Positions 22,529 through 34,961 of a stretch of DNA of 64,000 nucleotides are shown piece by piece; position 1 is the first letter of the stretch; every line of letters begins with the position of its first letter. The notes below the pieces were generated by a model, which had not been told where the DNA came from, made no database searches, and was given only the letters and a program-made list of their open reading frames with translations. The stretch is from Macrotis lagotis. Its lineage: Eukaryota > Chordata > Mammalia > Peramelemorphia > Peramelidae. The translations under genes were made by a program, and so were the position numbers. The stretch covers positions 279,517,567-279,581,566 of the forward strand of contig NC_133660.1 in NCBI RefSeq assembly GCF_037893015.1, given 5' to 3'.

Positions 22529-22672
22529 TTCTTTTTCTGGTTTTTGCAAGGCAATGGTGTTAAGTGACTTGCCCAAGGTCAAGTGAGTATCAGGTGTCTG
22601 AGGCCGAATTTGAACTCATATCCTCCTGACCCCGGGGCTGATGCTCTATTCACTGCACCACTGCCCCTATGG
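22529..22672 (-). mobile_element. Marsupial tRNA-derived SINE, reverse
   Basis: Contains tttttgcaaggcaatggtg, tgacttgcccaaggtcaagtg, ctgaggccgaatttgaactc and gctctattcactgcaccact in reverse SINE order. Confidence 0.85.
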
Positions 22673-23199
22673 CATCACTGATTTTCATACTTGATGAGGA
22701 AAGAAAAATAATTATAAAAGCCAAGCACTTATTACTTTTAATAATTACCTTATAAATGTCTCATTTTCACAGTCATCCTGGGAGGTGGGGGCCCATATAT
22801 ACCTCATTTTAGAGACAGGAAGCAAGGGTGCAGTACCCACTGCACCACCTTGCTGCCATCTTTGAACTGGTTTCCAATGGTTTGGAAAACATCTGATGGG
22901 GGGTGGCAGCAGGGGTTCAGCATCTGAAATGGACCAGTGTCTCAGACCCAGCCTTCTCTTTACAATCTGATAGGTGAGAAGAGCTCCAGGCTGAAGGAAC
23001 AGAACAAAAAGCAAAAAATGAAAGATTGGAGAGATTGGGGGTTCGGGGAGAGAAGCAACACAAAGGGAGTCCAAGCTTAATGAAGGTGATAAATGCATGG
23101 AAAAGAAACGGCTGTGAACCTGCTCAGAGCAGACGGCCATGTGGTCAGTCACCATGGGGTGATGCACAAGTCAAAGGAGACACAGTCCTTTCTAATAAT

Positions 23200-23510
23200 G
23201 TTTATCCTTCATTCTCAAAGAAGACCATGACATCAAGGAGGTGATGTCATCACAAGCACATGACCTGGATTTGAGTGAGGGGGGCTGGGCTAAGTCACAG
23301 TCTCACTTTCTCCTCCAGAGTCATCTGGGTCCACTGGCCAGATATGAATCAGGACGACTGGAGATGGCCCGGGATGGGAGGTAATCAGGGTGAAGTGACT
23401 TACCCAAGGTCACTGGACTAGTAAGAGTCAGAGGCTGGATTTGAACTCTTGTCCTCCTGATTCCAAGGCTAGTAGTGCTCTATCCTCTGTGCCATCTAGC
23501 TGAACTGTCT
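23200..23510 (-). mobile_element. Composite marsupial SINE (MAR1-like), reverse
   Basis: About 310 bases shared with 51722-52018 and 61815-62092. Its left part is unlike the other SINEs here: ccttcattctcaaagaagacc, cactttctcctccagagtc, ggagatggcccgggatg. Its right part is the tRNA/MIR-like core in reverse (gtgaagtgacttacccaagg). The family name is uncertain. Confidence 0.75.
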
Positions 23511-24169
23511 AGTCAGTCCTATCTAGTCAGAGAGACAATGCTCAGACACATCCATCTATGGACATGAATATACAGACCCCATAGTGTTCACTAACAATTC
23601 AGTGCTGTTTGTGGGGAGTGATGTAGAGACTGGAGATCCGGGCCTTGGGTGAGATTCAGACTGGATGCCATTGGCAAGGGGGGGGGGGGGCAGTGAGGGC
23701 CAAGATGAGTCTGGGCTTGGACGGTGGAGATCCCAACTCCATCAGAGACCCCGAGTGAGAAGAAGTCTGTATCCATTGGACTGTGGGGGTAGCAAGGAGA
23801 GGATGAATGGGGGAAAGATGTTGAAGAAAGAACCAAAACAAATTGATGATTGTTTAGCCATGAGAGTCAGAGATCCAACATGGTTCCCGAGCCTGCCACC
23901 CTGTTGTAACATGTCGCTTTTCAATGAGGACATCTTGGACCGGTGAGATTTGTTCTCCCACAGCCAAAGATCAAGTTCCTCTTGGTGAAGGTTGTTAATG
24001 CAAGCCAAATCACCACAGAGCTATGTTGGCAATCAATATGTCTGTGCTGTAATCTTCCAAAGCACCAGAGAAGGGGTGGGGAGAATGCTCTTTTAATGGG
24101 ACATGAACTAAGCCCCCCAAAGAGATTATGTTGACTTAAACCATCAGGGGGTTTTGAAACTTTAGCTCC

Positions 24170-24410
24170 ATACAGTCTGGCGTGTCAATGCCTTTGTTCT
24201 GTGGCCTCCAGAATTAAATATGGGCCTTACCAAATGTGGAATGCTACTTCCTGAGCATGCAGTTGTCGAGAAATTTTCAAATACTATCAACTTTCACCAT
24301 TTTTTCTATACTATCACATGTCAGTATATGTCAGTAAAAGCTAAGCCTTTTGGGGGGTTTGCAATGTGATCATTCCATTGGTACTCACTATCCCAAGCAT
24401 ATTAAGTGAA
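24170..24410 (-). mobile_element. CR1/L3-like LINE relic, reverse
   Basis: The run ttctgtggcctccagaatt, tgggccttaccaaatgtgg and atgctacttcctgagcatg resembles the antisense of CR1/L3 3' regions. It is diverged. Confidence 0.4.
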
Positions 24411-25009
24411 AACTTAGAGGCCTGCTATTCACTGTCTGCCTCATTTTCTTTCTAAAAGATGCTTTCATAGGAAGGTTTTCAGAGGAGAAGGGAGATGGCT
24501 GATAAAATTAATAGGCAAGAGGGAGCCATACCCTAATTGTGGCGTTTCCAGTCTATATGCCCATTTCTCTCCATTGGCAGCAAATTTCTTCCTTATTTAT
24601 TCATCTTGTTTGATAGAAAACCTTTCCTATTAACATGGCTCTCTCTGAGGCTGGGAGCCCCACAAGCTCAGCCTGGCTTTCTCCTTTCCTTGGGCCCCCA
24701 GGCTTTTGGCACACAGTAGGTCCTCAGGAAATCCTTGTGATGAAAACTGTCTAAAGTAGCCAGAACTTCACTTCATTTGTGGATATGAAATCAGGCTCCT
24801 ATTTCCAAAAACCCATAACTTGTTCTTTACAAAGAGGTCCCGAAGTGAGATGCCCCTGGACGGTGATGCCAACAATCAGCAAATTCACTCATTCGGATTC
24901 TGTTTCACCATATCTAATTTTGGCTTCCGTTGTCAGCCTTGGGGTCTTACCCCCTCCCCTTTGGCCAGGCCATGTGCATGCATAGAAACCTAGCAATGCC
25001 CCGGGAGCT

Positions 25010-25190
25010 TGGAACTCCTGGAAACGCACTCAGATCCAGCCTCAGACACTTCCTCCCCATGTGTGACCCCAGGCAAGTAGCATAACCTTGTCTCACTTTC
25101 CTCATCGGTAAAATGAGGATCATCCCCGCACCTCTCTTCCAGGGTGGTCGTGAGGATCAGGTGAATGAACACATAGCACCTAGCGAACAA
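25010..25190 (+). mobile_element. MIR/CORE-SINE element leading into a tandem array
   Basis: Contains gatccagcctcagacacttc, gtgtgaccccaggcaagtag, cctcatcggtaaaatgagg, then the 3' part ggtcgtgaggatcaggtg and catagcacctagcg. The tandem array at 25187 starts exactly at its tail. Confidence 0.75.
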
Positions 25191-25512
25191 AGAGCTATAG
25201 CGACATTTTTGTTCCTCCAACTGTCCCGGACTTGCTGCTTGTGCTTCCTTCCTCCAAATCGGTATGAGCAATGTTATTGCTACTATGACTGTCATGGATG
25301 TGGAAGTTGTGCTTCTTTCCTACCAAGAGCCATTATTGTTACTATGACCGTCCTGGATTTGCTCGCTGAACTTGCTTACTACAAAGAGCTATAAGCAGTG
25401 TTATCGTTACTATAGGTGTCACGGGTCGGCTAGTTGTGCCTCCTTCCTATAAATTGCCAGAGCAACTATATTGTTGCCTCCACGGTTATGGATTTCCTAT
25501 TTGTTCTTTACC
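25187..25512 (+). repeat. Tandem array of about 67-bp units growing out of a SINE tail
   Basis: Five units: 25187-25253, 25254-25321, 25322-25380, 25381-25448 and 25449-25512 (67, 68, 59, 68 and 64 bases). Most begin with a form of acaaagagctat, continue with a form of gttattgctactatga, and close with ttgtgcttccttcct. The start of the unit matches the tail of MIR-type SINEs, so the array probably arose by tandem duplication of that tail plus flanking DNA. Confidence 0.8.
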
Positions 25513-26339
25513 GCAGCCACCGCGCTTCATCCACAATGTCAGCTTTCCTGCACTTTGTTCATGACAGCTTATGGTACCTGACAACACTCTTAACCAAAGA
25601 AGGATTCCCAATAGTTTGACTTTGGCAGACTTTGCCTCAGCAGCTTTGTGACCACAAACCTTCAGCTTCAGGCTTAGATTGGTCTGAACTTTGGGTGGAG
25701 TGGAAGCAGCTATGTGAGGCTGTTGTTCCAAAGATGACGGACGCCAAGTGAAGTCTGTCTTCCTTTCTAAAATCATTACCGTCCTTCCGATAGCCCTTCC
25801 CATACCCAGTTACCTTGGATATCATCATCATCATTTTACCTAGGAGCAAACTGAGCCTTTGAACATGCATGTGGCCACTCCCAGCCTAGGCATCAGGCTA
25901 GCTGTGCTAGCTCCAAGGCCCACTGTTCCCATTGACCCAAACCAGTACCTCGACAAAGCAGTCCTACTTTGAAATTCCTAGCAATTTGTCTTGATATTTT
26001 CCTTGCTTCTTTTTTTTAACAACAATAAATATTTATTATAATGTTTATGCATATGAGACATTGTGCTAGGGAAATGAAATACTACACAGGATTAGCTCTT
26101 GAATCCATGTTCCACTTATGACTTCTCTGTATAATAGCAGCTGGCATTTATATTGCGCTTTCAGTTTTGTAAAGTGTTGAACATATACAGTGTCCCCAAA
26201 GTCTTTGGGTCTTTTTGGCAGCTTTATGTGTGCTTTTTTTATTTTCCTTACTTCTAACCAAAAGAAAGAAAATGAGTTTAATGTCTGTGAAGATAATCAA
26301 AGTTCAGAATAAAAGAAATAAAAGGGAATCTCATTTACA

Positions 26340-26570
26340 TTATAATAGCTAACAGCTATGTAGTATTTACTCCTGCCAGGCCTTGTGCTAAGCACTTAGC
26401 TATTATTGATCCCCATTTTACAGATGAGGAAATTGAGGCAAAAAGAATTTAAAGGACTTGTCTGGGTTCACAGAGTTAGGAAGTCTCTCAGACGGGATTT
26501 GAATTCAGGTCTTCGTGGGTCTAGGCCTGGTACTCCTTCCAATGTACGACCTAGCTATATACCATAGAAA
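26340..26570 (-). mobile_element. MIR/CORE-SINE, long copy, reverse
   Basis: ataatagctaacagctatg, ccccattttacagatgagg, gacgggatttgaattcagg and gtacgacctagctat follow the full reverse order of the marsupial MIR-type element. Confidence 0.7.
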
Positions 26571-27931
26571 AGTTCAGGAAAAGCCTTATCACTTGCTACA
26601 GAGATTGTGAGGACTAGAGCTCCTCCAAAAGTACAACAGATTAAGAAATGTTAGAACCTCAATTCCAAACCCAGCAGCAAGAGCTGAGAAAAAAACACTT
26701 TCCGAGGTTTCATTAATGTTTCACCTGTTGTACATGGATGATGAAGGTCCATGTGGGGCCTCTGGGTGACCTAGAAGCCTAGAGTTGGGAGACATGTCAG
26801 AGGAGATCAACTGTCCACTCTCTGGATCCACAAGGAGGGTGCCCTCCTTGGTCTGGTGTCCAGAGCTGCTCCATGCTTCCACTCATCTGGGGCTCTGGGA
26901 GGTGTGTTTGTGAAGAGTGTGGAACACCTGGGCTGCCCAATATCTGTGAATGGTCCATGGCAGGTCTCTGAGCAAAGACTGGCAATCAGTGGTCGGGCAT
27001 GTGGAGGGATCCTCATGTGTCCCTTGAGGTCCCTTCCAGCATGGAGACACCTAGAACCTGGAATGGGGACTTGTACTCCACTGAAAACGTCCATTGACTG
27101 AAAACACGGGCAAGCCACTATTGAAATGACTGAAACGATTGGAGACAACTTTTACCTCCATCTGAATGTTCAGAATATCAATGGACAGAAGGCAGCTTAT
27201 GTTGGTCTCAGCCAGAACTGACTGAAGTAAAACCTCTGGCGGACTCTGGGCAGCCAGGACAAGGAGTCCTGTGTGATGGGAAGTGCCAGGAAAACTTGGC
27301 AGGCGCCTGAACCGTCAGTGCGTCCCTCAGTCGGAGGGAGGAAGGCCACTCGGACAGCTGCCGGTGGCTGCGGACGCTGTTTTTACGTGGGCTCTCTTAG
27401 GGAGCCTGTTGTCATCTCTAAAAGGTGAGGAGAATGGGGCTCAGAAAGAGGCTATGACTGGCCTGAAGGCTGGGCACTCAGCTGGCACTGCCCCACTGCC
27501 CAGTGTCTGTGATCATAAGGATGCCTTTCATCTGCTCCGAGGCAGTGGGGCTCAGTGGATAGTGCTGGCCCCAGGAGGCTTGGGCACCAGCCTCTCAGGG
27601 CTTGTTTCCTTCTCTATAAAATATGAATTCAAAAATGAGTACACCTAAACTCTCCAGGTTCTTTTGGGACCAATAATAAATCAAGCCACCCCCAGAGGAG
27701 CTGCTGTCTTGAGTTGGGGAAAGTGTGAGTCACAGAGCCCGAATCCTTTATCTGAAAGAACAGGACAAGTCCTGAGCCTCTGAGGAACTTGCTATTTGGT
27801 CCCCTTGGCGAGCTATGAAAGCTGTGCCTGCTCCGGTCTGTCACTGTCCACCAGAAATGTTGAGCCTCAACTGGTCCTCTGACCCCGGAGAGTAGTAGCT
27901 CTAGTCTTAAATCAAGGCATTTCTTTGTGTT

Positions 27932-28060
27932 TTGCTTTTGCAAGTCAATTGGGTTAAGTGACTTGCCCAAGGTCACACAGCTAGGTCATTATTAAGTATC
28001 TGAGGCTGAATTTGAATTCAGGTCCTCCTGACTCCAGGGCCAGTGCTCTATCTCAATGCA
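27932..28060 (-). mobile_element. Marsupial tRNA-derived SINE, reverse
   Basis: Contains caattgggttaagtgacttg, gtcacacagctaggtcatta, tcctcctgactccagggcc and a truncated head ending gtgctctatc. Confidence 0.85.
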
Positions 28061-31000
28061 TTTCTAAAAGACCATATGGACAAGTTCCCTCCTCCAGGCC
28101 TCTCCATGGCCTTCCTCAGGTTACTGCCCAGATCACTGCAGCAGCCAAGGATCAGGTGGACCTCAACAGTGCTTCAGAGCCCCTGCCCCCCCAAAGGAGC
28201 CTCTGGGGTGGGAGTTGGTGGGGAGGGCCATGCCAGCACTCCATGAACTTCATCCCAGCTGTTGTGGCCATGCTTCCTGGAGATTCCTAGAAAATATAAG
28301 AAGGGAAGGGAAGAGGGACCCACTTGGGTAGACCCATGCACTCAGAGACATCCTTGACCCATCCAGATGAGACCCAGGTCAAACACAGGACCCACTTCAC
28401 CTCTTATCTGCACAGATCATACACAATGCCAGGTAGAAAATGGGAGACCCCACCTTGGCCCAGGCCCTGATGTCCAGGGTCAGGACTGGGCCTGCAGTCT
28501 TGTTCCCTGGGCCCGATTGGCCATCTGTCCCACAAGGTCTCTTTTGTGTGCCCCTGCTTTGCACTTAAAAACAAAACAAAACAAAACAAAAATCATTGCC
28601 TTGACTTGACATTAATTTGTTTTAAAAATGAATGTGTTAAACTGTAAAATTCAAAATAAATAAATTTAAAAGGTAAAAAATATTTTAGAGGAATAAAACA
28701 TTTCTTTTAAATGTAAAAAAAAATTGTGTTTCTATTGATCATTTTTGGCCACTTTACAGTAAAGTCTTTAGAAAAGGATGGTGGGCCTCAGTTTCCATTC
28801 CCTCGGCTTCCACTCAGAACACATCGTTGTTACCAACACCAGTAAGAGCAACTCCCATTTTACTAATACTATTGACAAAGCCCCTGCCTCCTAGCCAGTC
28901 TGAGAGATGGGCAGGGAGAGCAGCAGCGAGGAAACTGAGACTTCGGGAGTTTGTTAGATAATGTGGATAACTACAAGGTTTATATGTGAGTCCCAAGGCA
29001 GTGTGGATTTCTGGTTCCCAGCAACACCCAGGTGAGAAGCAAAGGGATGACCTGGAGTCAAACCTGGCTGGAGGAGATTGTACCAACGAGCACCAGGGCG
29101 ACTCTGGCTTTCTCCTTTCCAGCCATGAGGTCCCAACTAGGTCTCCTCTCTAAGGCCCAACCTGGCCAGCCGGGTCACAGCCTCCTCAATGGGGCCTTGG
29201 GAGCCTCCGGGGTGCCCTCACTCCATCCTCCTGGCTCTTGTTGGGCAGCGAGCCACCTTGCCAGGACCTGGTGTTTGCCCAGCTCAGAGTGAGAGGATTG
29301 TGGGAACGGATTAGAGCGTCCCGGCTTTGTTCCCCTCCTGGATAAACTCTGGATCAAAGACATTCCTGGCATGACAAAATACCACATTCTGTGTGACCCA
29401 GCCCTGATTGGCCTGCCAGAGCAGGAGCTAAACACACGCACACAACACAGAGACAGCACATACATGCACAGCACACACGTGGGGAAAACGAACACACACT
29501 GGGCTCGGCTCCCCAGTCTGGCTGGGCAGGGCAGGCTGGGTGGGTGGGGGAGGGGGGTCCGGCCTTGCCCTGGCCCCATCAACCCTTGGTGACTGCTACT
29601 AGGCCACTGTGGCGACCACTGACTCTCCTCCCTCCCTCACCTCCCATGTCTCCACTGGTCCCTTCTCATGGTCATCATCAGCCCAGCTGCCAGCTGTCTC
29701 TCACCTGTGATGTCCCTCTTCCACCTACAGCCCTTTGCCCAAGTGGGACCATTCTCCACATCAGTCCACTCACCTTCCTCCTCTCAGCATCTCTTGCTTC
29801 CTTCAGAGTCGCACCAAACCCAGCCAGGGTAAGGGGGTGGGGGTGGGGGATCGTGTCATACAACCTCCCCATTTTACAATTGAGAAAAAGAAGTCAGAGG
29901 TGGGATTTGAACACAGGTTCTCCAGCATCTACAGGCTTCCAAACTGCCTCCTCTGCAGCCCTGGCATCTTGTCTCCTGCACCTCTATCTCACAGGTCAGT
30001 TAGAGATGGGGCATCTTATCTTGTCAAAGTATTTCACATAGACACCTTGTTCTCTGGCATCGAGCCACAAACTCCAGGTGCCAGGCCTGACCAAGAGGGG
30101 CGATGCAGTTTGTCAGGGAATGAACTAACAAAACATGCCCCATGGGGAATCTGTTACTTTATTTTAGGGCTCAGGGAGTGAAGGGGTCACAGAACTCCAC
30201 ATGTGAAATGAAGGGGAGTTGGTGGGGGCTCTGCTGAGAATTGGGCAAGGTCACCATCTCTCCATGGAGTTGGTGGCTGGAAACAATCTGGGTGAAAAGG
30301 AAGGCAGGACTCTTAGATCCCTTGCCATCCCCAGCCAATGGTACCCAAGGATGTGGGGAAGGGGCCATCTCCTCACTGAACCCTAGACTCACAGTCAACA
30401 AAAAATATTTATTGGAGGTTTGGGCTCAATGATCTACCTTGGTTGTGAATCTTATGAAAGGGGAAGGGAGAAACTCAATGCCCTTATTCTACAGGTTTGT
30501 GGGGGGATGTTCAGGTCCACACTGGGAGTTGGCCTTAGAGCCCCCCTCCAAAAAGAGAGAGAGAGAGGGTAAGCTTTGGGTCATTCTCTGAAGGGGTTAT
30601 CAGTCAGCAAGGAAGGAAAGCAGAGCCCTAAAAGGGCAGGGCCCAGGTGAGATGAGAAGGCAAGAAGGAACCCTGGAGTTTGGAGACTTCTCTAGATCCT
30701 GAAGGGGGTCCTTCAGAATTAGGATCAGCAGGAGCTGTAGAGGAGGAAAATACCTTAAAACAGTACCCACTGTGAAAAGATAATTGGTGAATAGATGGAT
30801 GGAGATGGACTTGGGAGATGAGGCAATGAATGAATTGGGAGTCAGAGCGAGGACCCACCGCCCTTTCCCTCCACCTCAGTTTCCTCTTTTGTAGATAGAG
30901 GGTTAGACTAGATGGAGGTGCCCACCTCTGAGCAGCACTTCTTCTGGAGTGGGATGCTCAAATCACCTCCAAAGCCACCAGGGCCACACACACAAGGGGC

Positions 31001-31269
31001 CTTGGGGCTCAGCTTCTATTTGGCCCAAGGTGCCATCAAGTGTCCCTTGAACTTTCCTCTGAGCTCACTGCATCGCCACAGCCCTCTAAGTAACATACAG
31101 GGAGGACAGTTGAGAGTCTCCCTTATTTTGACCAAGAACCAAAGCCTTGGATTGGGGGGGGGGGGCAATGGACCTACCCCCACTAAGGGAACTGATGGCA
31201 GAGTGGGGTCTCCCTGGCAGACCTCTCCTGGCTCTGCCAACCCAGGGCAATGTGGATGCCACAAGCCTG

Positions 31270-31560
31270 GCATCAATAAGCATATATTAAGCACCTACTA
31301 GGTACCAGGAGCTAGAGCTATGAGAAGACGCAAGGGTCCTTGTCCTCAAAGAGCTTCCAGTCTGATGGGGATGACAGCAGGCAGACAAATGAGTACTAAG
31401 TTACCAGAGGATAAACTGGAGATGCTCACTAGAGGGAAGGCCCAAGAATGAAGGGAGCCTGGGAAAGTCTTCTTGTAGAAGATGGGATTTTGGGGGGGAA
31501 CCTTGGAAGGAAACTAGAGAAGTCAGGTAGAGACTGCAGAGGGAACTTGGGAGGATACTC
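31270..31560. mobile_element. Old interspersed repeat (family uncertain), also at about 49780, 54310 and 55910
   Basis: Shared order: catcaataagcatatattaa, gcacctactaggtaccagg, cctcaaagagcttccagtc, and then (here and at 54310) a segment with gtagaagatgggattttgg. The element is recognisable as a repeat because the same chain recurs in the window. I do not know its name. Confidence 0.55.
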
Positions 31561-32382
31561 GGGGCTTGGCAGACAGTCTGTGCAAATGACCAGAGGTGGG
31601 AGATGGGGTGTCCTGTGGAGGAAGCAGTGACGAGGCCAGTGGAACTGGACTGAAGAGACCCGGGTTCAGTTTTGTTGGGAAACCAAAAGAGAATTCATGG
31701 GGTTCATGCCACAGCCAAGAGAGCACCAGGCATTCCAATGAAGCTGATGCATCCAGGTCTTTGAAGAAGGTCTGGCAAGAAACAGGTGGGCTTGGGAAGG
31801 TCCCTCTTTACAAACCCGTGAGTCACCCCACCAGCCTCTACCCTGGTCTTCTGAGGGGTTGCATGGTTGAGAACCAAGCCTCAGTCCTTGTTGTCCTTCA
31901 TCTCCTCCTATGGCATGTCCCTTGACCAATCTTAAGTGACTGTCTCTGGGTCCCCAATATTGGGCATACCCTAGGTCAATAAAAGAGACATGGGCTTCAG
32001 GTAGAGCTTTGTATTCCCAAGGACTTTGCTCTAAACATCTTCAATCTTCTCTTAATTTGGGGGTACCTGAAATTAACTTGTGTCCCCCAAGGAGGAAGAA
32101 ATGAAGGTTCTCAGCCCATGACCCATCAGGAGGTGTTAAGGGTATTCTGCTATTGCCTGCCACGCTGATTTCTCAGAGCCATTCTCCTGGGGCAGTCCCT
32201 CAAGGCTAGAACTCATTGACTCAGCCCATCATCTTCATCCCCTCAGATCCTGGGGTGCGAAACGTGATTCTGTGGCCCTCATCATTCCTTCTCTCTCTAA
32301 AGATGAACCAAGGGCAATGCCCCCCACTCGTTATCCTGCCCACTAAGCAAAAACAACAGCACAGTTGTTGGGTTTTACAAAG

Positions 32383-32388
32383 TTTATT
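32383..32388 (-). other. CCND1: CCND1 poly(A) signal (AATAAA)
   Basis: Reads AGAAATAAACTTTG on the minus strand. Cleavage is expected near 32360-32372. I saw no better signal on this strand between it and the stop codon. Confidence 0.75.
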
Positions 32389-32896
32389 TCTAGAATTTAA
32401 ATTTTTTTTAAAGTTTTTTTTTTTCCTTTTTTGCTGGAAACTTGTCTGTTACAGGTCTGTCGGTGAAAATGTGCATTTCAGACCAGGGATGCCAATCAGT
32501 ACAATATAAAAAGGTACACATCTGTCTTGCCCGCTTCCTCTAAGATTGTTATAAATCTGTAAATAACAGGACATATAAAGCACCTCTGTGGACACATGAA
32601 CCCGCCATCAGCCTTTGGCCTCTTAGTACGGACAATATCGAAAGCAACTTACCGGATACACCACCACTGAGCTTAGCACAGAGCCCCCAGACCCCGTGGC
32701 CCTCCCGCCGCCCTCCCCACCCGCCACTCAGAGATGCCGCACGAACAGAGAAGTGTTTCTGAGGTAAAGCAAAGTGTTCCCCAATTGTGGCCAGAATGGA
32801 TGGATGCGGTCCCAGCCCTCCACGCACCACGAGGGATCTTCACTGCATTTCTCCTCAAAAATAAACAATAAATGAATTCTAATTCCATTTTGGTTT

Positions 32897-32904
32897 TAGC
32901 AGCA
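32897..32904 (-). promoter_or_regulatory. CCND1: miR-15/16 seed match in CCND1 3' UTR
   Basis: The plus strand reads tagcagca, so the mRNA carries UGCUGCUA, a perfect 8-mer for miR-15/16. CCND1 is an established target of this family. Confidence 0.65.
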
Positions 32905-33323
32905 TACAGACAAACAGCTAGATTATTCTTCAGCATACAACTCTGTTAGCTGGCTTAATGGTAAACCCTACAGGCTTCTCTTAAATTAGCATCATGCTAG
33001 AATTAACAACAACGAAAACCTAGTATATAATAAACAGATTAAACACACCAGATACGTAGCGTTTCAGAAGACATCCTCTTGCCAAGGGCGAGGCCCCCCG
33101 ACAGACAGTCCGAAGAATTGATGCACCTTCCAAAGAGCAATGTGGCTAATAACACAGCTTACAACTACGAGGATAATGAACCCCAGGTCAGACCAAGAAT
33201 CCGGCCTTCTCCACGCACACTAAAGAAGGAAAGCGCTGGGACTTGGTCTCTGGGGCTGTTTCTTGACTCAACTCTCTCAACCCTGCTCGGCCGAGCCCCA
33301 TTCAGGAGAGAGCACGTGCCATG

Positions 33324-33446
33324 ATTGGTTGGCTTGTTGGTTGGCTGGTTGGTTGGCTTGTTGGTTGGCTTGTTGGTTGGCTTGTTGGTTGGCTTGTTGG
33401 TTGGTTGGTTGGCTGGTTGGTTGGTTGGTTGACTGGTTGGTGGGTT
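33324..33446. repeat. (TTGG)n / TTGGCTTG repeat in the CCND1 3' UTR
   Basis: About 120 bases of ttgg tetranucleotides with regular c and t substitutions (ttggttggcttg). In the mRNA this is a CAAC/CAAG-rich stretch. Open frames through it are artefacts. Confidence 0.9.
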
Positions 33447-33721
33447 TGCAGGCCTTTCTGTTTGTAGGAGGAGGGGAGGCTAGGAGTCCAGGACCCGAAA
33501 ACCCCTGGTTCTAACATGATTAACTGAAAGCATGAGGTATTGTGAAAGAGGAACCTTTTTTGGGATAGAGCAGTAATCACATTAAGTAAAAAAAAAATTG
33601 ATCACATAAAAAAAATCTACAAAAAAAATTGTCAATAATATAATTTTCTATGAGAAAATTAAAAACTTATGACATGGCAGTTAATGACATTGTGTAAAAA
33701 AAACAACTGATCCACAATATA

Positions 33722-33729
33722 TAGCAGCA
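33722..33729 (-). promoter_or_regulatory. CCND1: Second miR-15/16 seed match in CCND1 3' UTR
   Basis: Again tagcagca on the plus strand, a second perfect 8-mer about 820 bases from the first, in an AU-rich context that favours access. Confidence 0.65.
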
Positions 33730-33891
33730 AAACAATACGACAAAGATACAGAGAAGCAATGCTGGCTGTTTTTTTTTATCCTTTTCCAAACCATGCTGGG
33801 AATTCATCCATAGCAGCTCAATAAAAACGGAGTATCCCCCACTCCTTTTCGGTTACTTTTACAATCAACCCCTTTAGCGAACGGCAGCTTC

Positions 33892-33934
33892 CTCCATGCA
33901 TCCATCCATGCATCCATCCATCCATCCACCCATC
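33892..33934. repeat. (CATC)n microsatellite in the CCND1 3' UTR
   Basis: A run of catc/catg tetranucleotides. Confidence 0.85.
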
Positions 33935-34052
33935 TGCTTCCCCACATCATCCTACTCCTCCAAAGTCATCTTCCTCTCCCTTCCACCCCTCTGTCCATCC
34001 ACCCCCTCCCTTCAGCTACGTACTTCCTAAATAATAACATGCGTCACCCAGA

Positions 34053-34060
34053 TGTGCAAA
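34053..34060 (-). promoter_or_regulatory. CCND1: miR-19 seed match in CCND1 3' UTR
   Basis: The plus strand reads tgtgcaaa, so the mRNA carries UUUGCACA, an 8-mer for miR-19. Function is inferred from the seed only. Confidence 0.5.
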
Positions 34061-34752
34061 TTTTCGGTCACTACACAAGGGAAGAAGAAAAGACGGGGAT
34101 GTCAGCCCCCCCAGGTTCTCTGGGAGCACTCCGGCTCAATGGCCAGAGAAGAGCGTTGGGGCCAGAAGCCCCCTCCTCCCAAGAGCTGCATCCACGCGTC
34201 GTGGTTTGGTTTTGTGTTTCTGATAACGTTTCTCAAAAGGACCGGTCTTTGACAAGCTGCGTTAAAACTGCTACGTAAGCACAAGGGATCGTGGGGATTT
34301 TTTTTTGTTTTTTTTTTTCTTCTTTTAAACCAAGGGGGAGATTGCATTATTTTACAAATCATACTGGCCTTCTGAATTTTCTCTGCAATAAATATGCTTT
34401 ATAGCCTTAACTATAAATTATATATTTTAGCCTTTAAAAACCTTCCGGTGTAAAACAGGTAGAGATTATCCTTAAAACTACATGGTCTAAGGCGAACCTT
34501 TAAGGCCCCCTAATGTACAAACATGAGTTGGCACTCAAGATGTGAGGAGCCTCGGGCAGGGCAGAAGTCCATCCTAACACTCTGTGAGCCAGTTCTCTCT
34601 CCACTCTCTGGCCTGCAACCCAACCTTCTAAAGCGCCGCGGCTGGGCGCCGGTGCCCAACCCTGGGCACTTCCAAACCATTCCATCCTAGAGTCCCCCCG
34701 CCCGCTCGCCCCCCAGGCAACACACCAGCACGGCTTCCTCTCTCACGGCCTG

Positions 34753-34759
34753 AAAGTGC
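34753..34759 (-). promoter_or_regulatory. CCND1: miR-17/20 family seed match in CCND1 3' UTR
   Basis: The plus strand reads aaagtgc, giving GCACUUU in the mRNA, a 7-mer site for miR-17/20/93/106. Cyclin D1 is a reported target of miR-17/20. Confidence 0.5.
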
Positions 34760-34961
34760 TTTGGAATGGAATGGTTTCGGAGGACAAGGCGGATTCCACG
34801 GGAGACACGGAGGAGGCGGGCGGCTGCGGGAGGGCCAGAGGGAGGCGGCAAGCTCCCCGCCTTCCACAGGCCGTCAGCACGCGCTAAAAAATAGGAAGAT
34901 TACAAAAATAGAATCTATTATGTCACTACTTTGTCTTTTCTAGAATACAAGTCCTGGCTGA

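Larger units (their letters stand above)
19477..32365. other. Convergent LTO1-CCND1 spacer, no further gene recognised
   Basis: The interval holds the LTO1 3' UTR (end unknown) and then intergenic DNA. Seen here: MIR relics (about 20200-20320, 22735-22850, 25010-25190, 26130-26220, 26340-26570, 29860-29950), L2-like pieces (about 20690-20990, 24560-24745), SINEs in reverse (21163-21304, 22529-22672, 27932-28060), a composite SINE (23200-23510), a tandem array (25187-25512), a CR1-like relic (24170-24410), an (AAAAC)n run near 28570, an AT-rich block (28600-28740) and an old repeat near 31270-31560. The rest is unassigned. Confidence 0.7.

Noticed and set aside
33263-33514. Frame rich in [10 protein letters not shown]-type repeats (and [11 protein letters not shown] on the other strand)
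   Set aside because: Translation of the (TTGG)n repeat in the CCND1 3' UTR.
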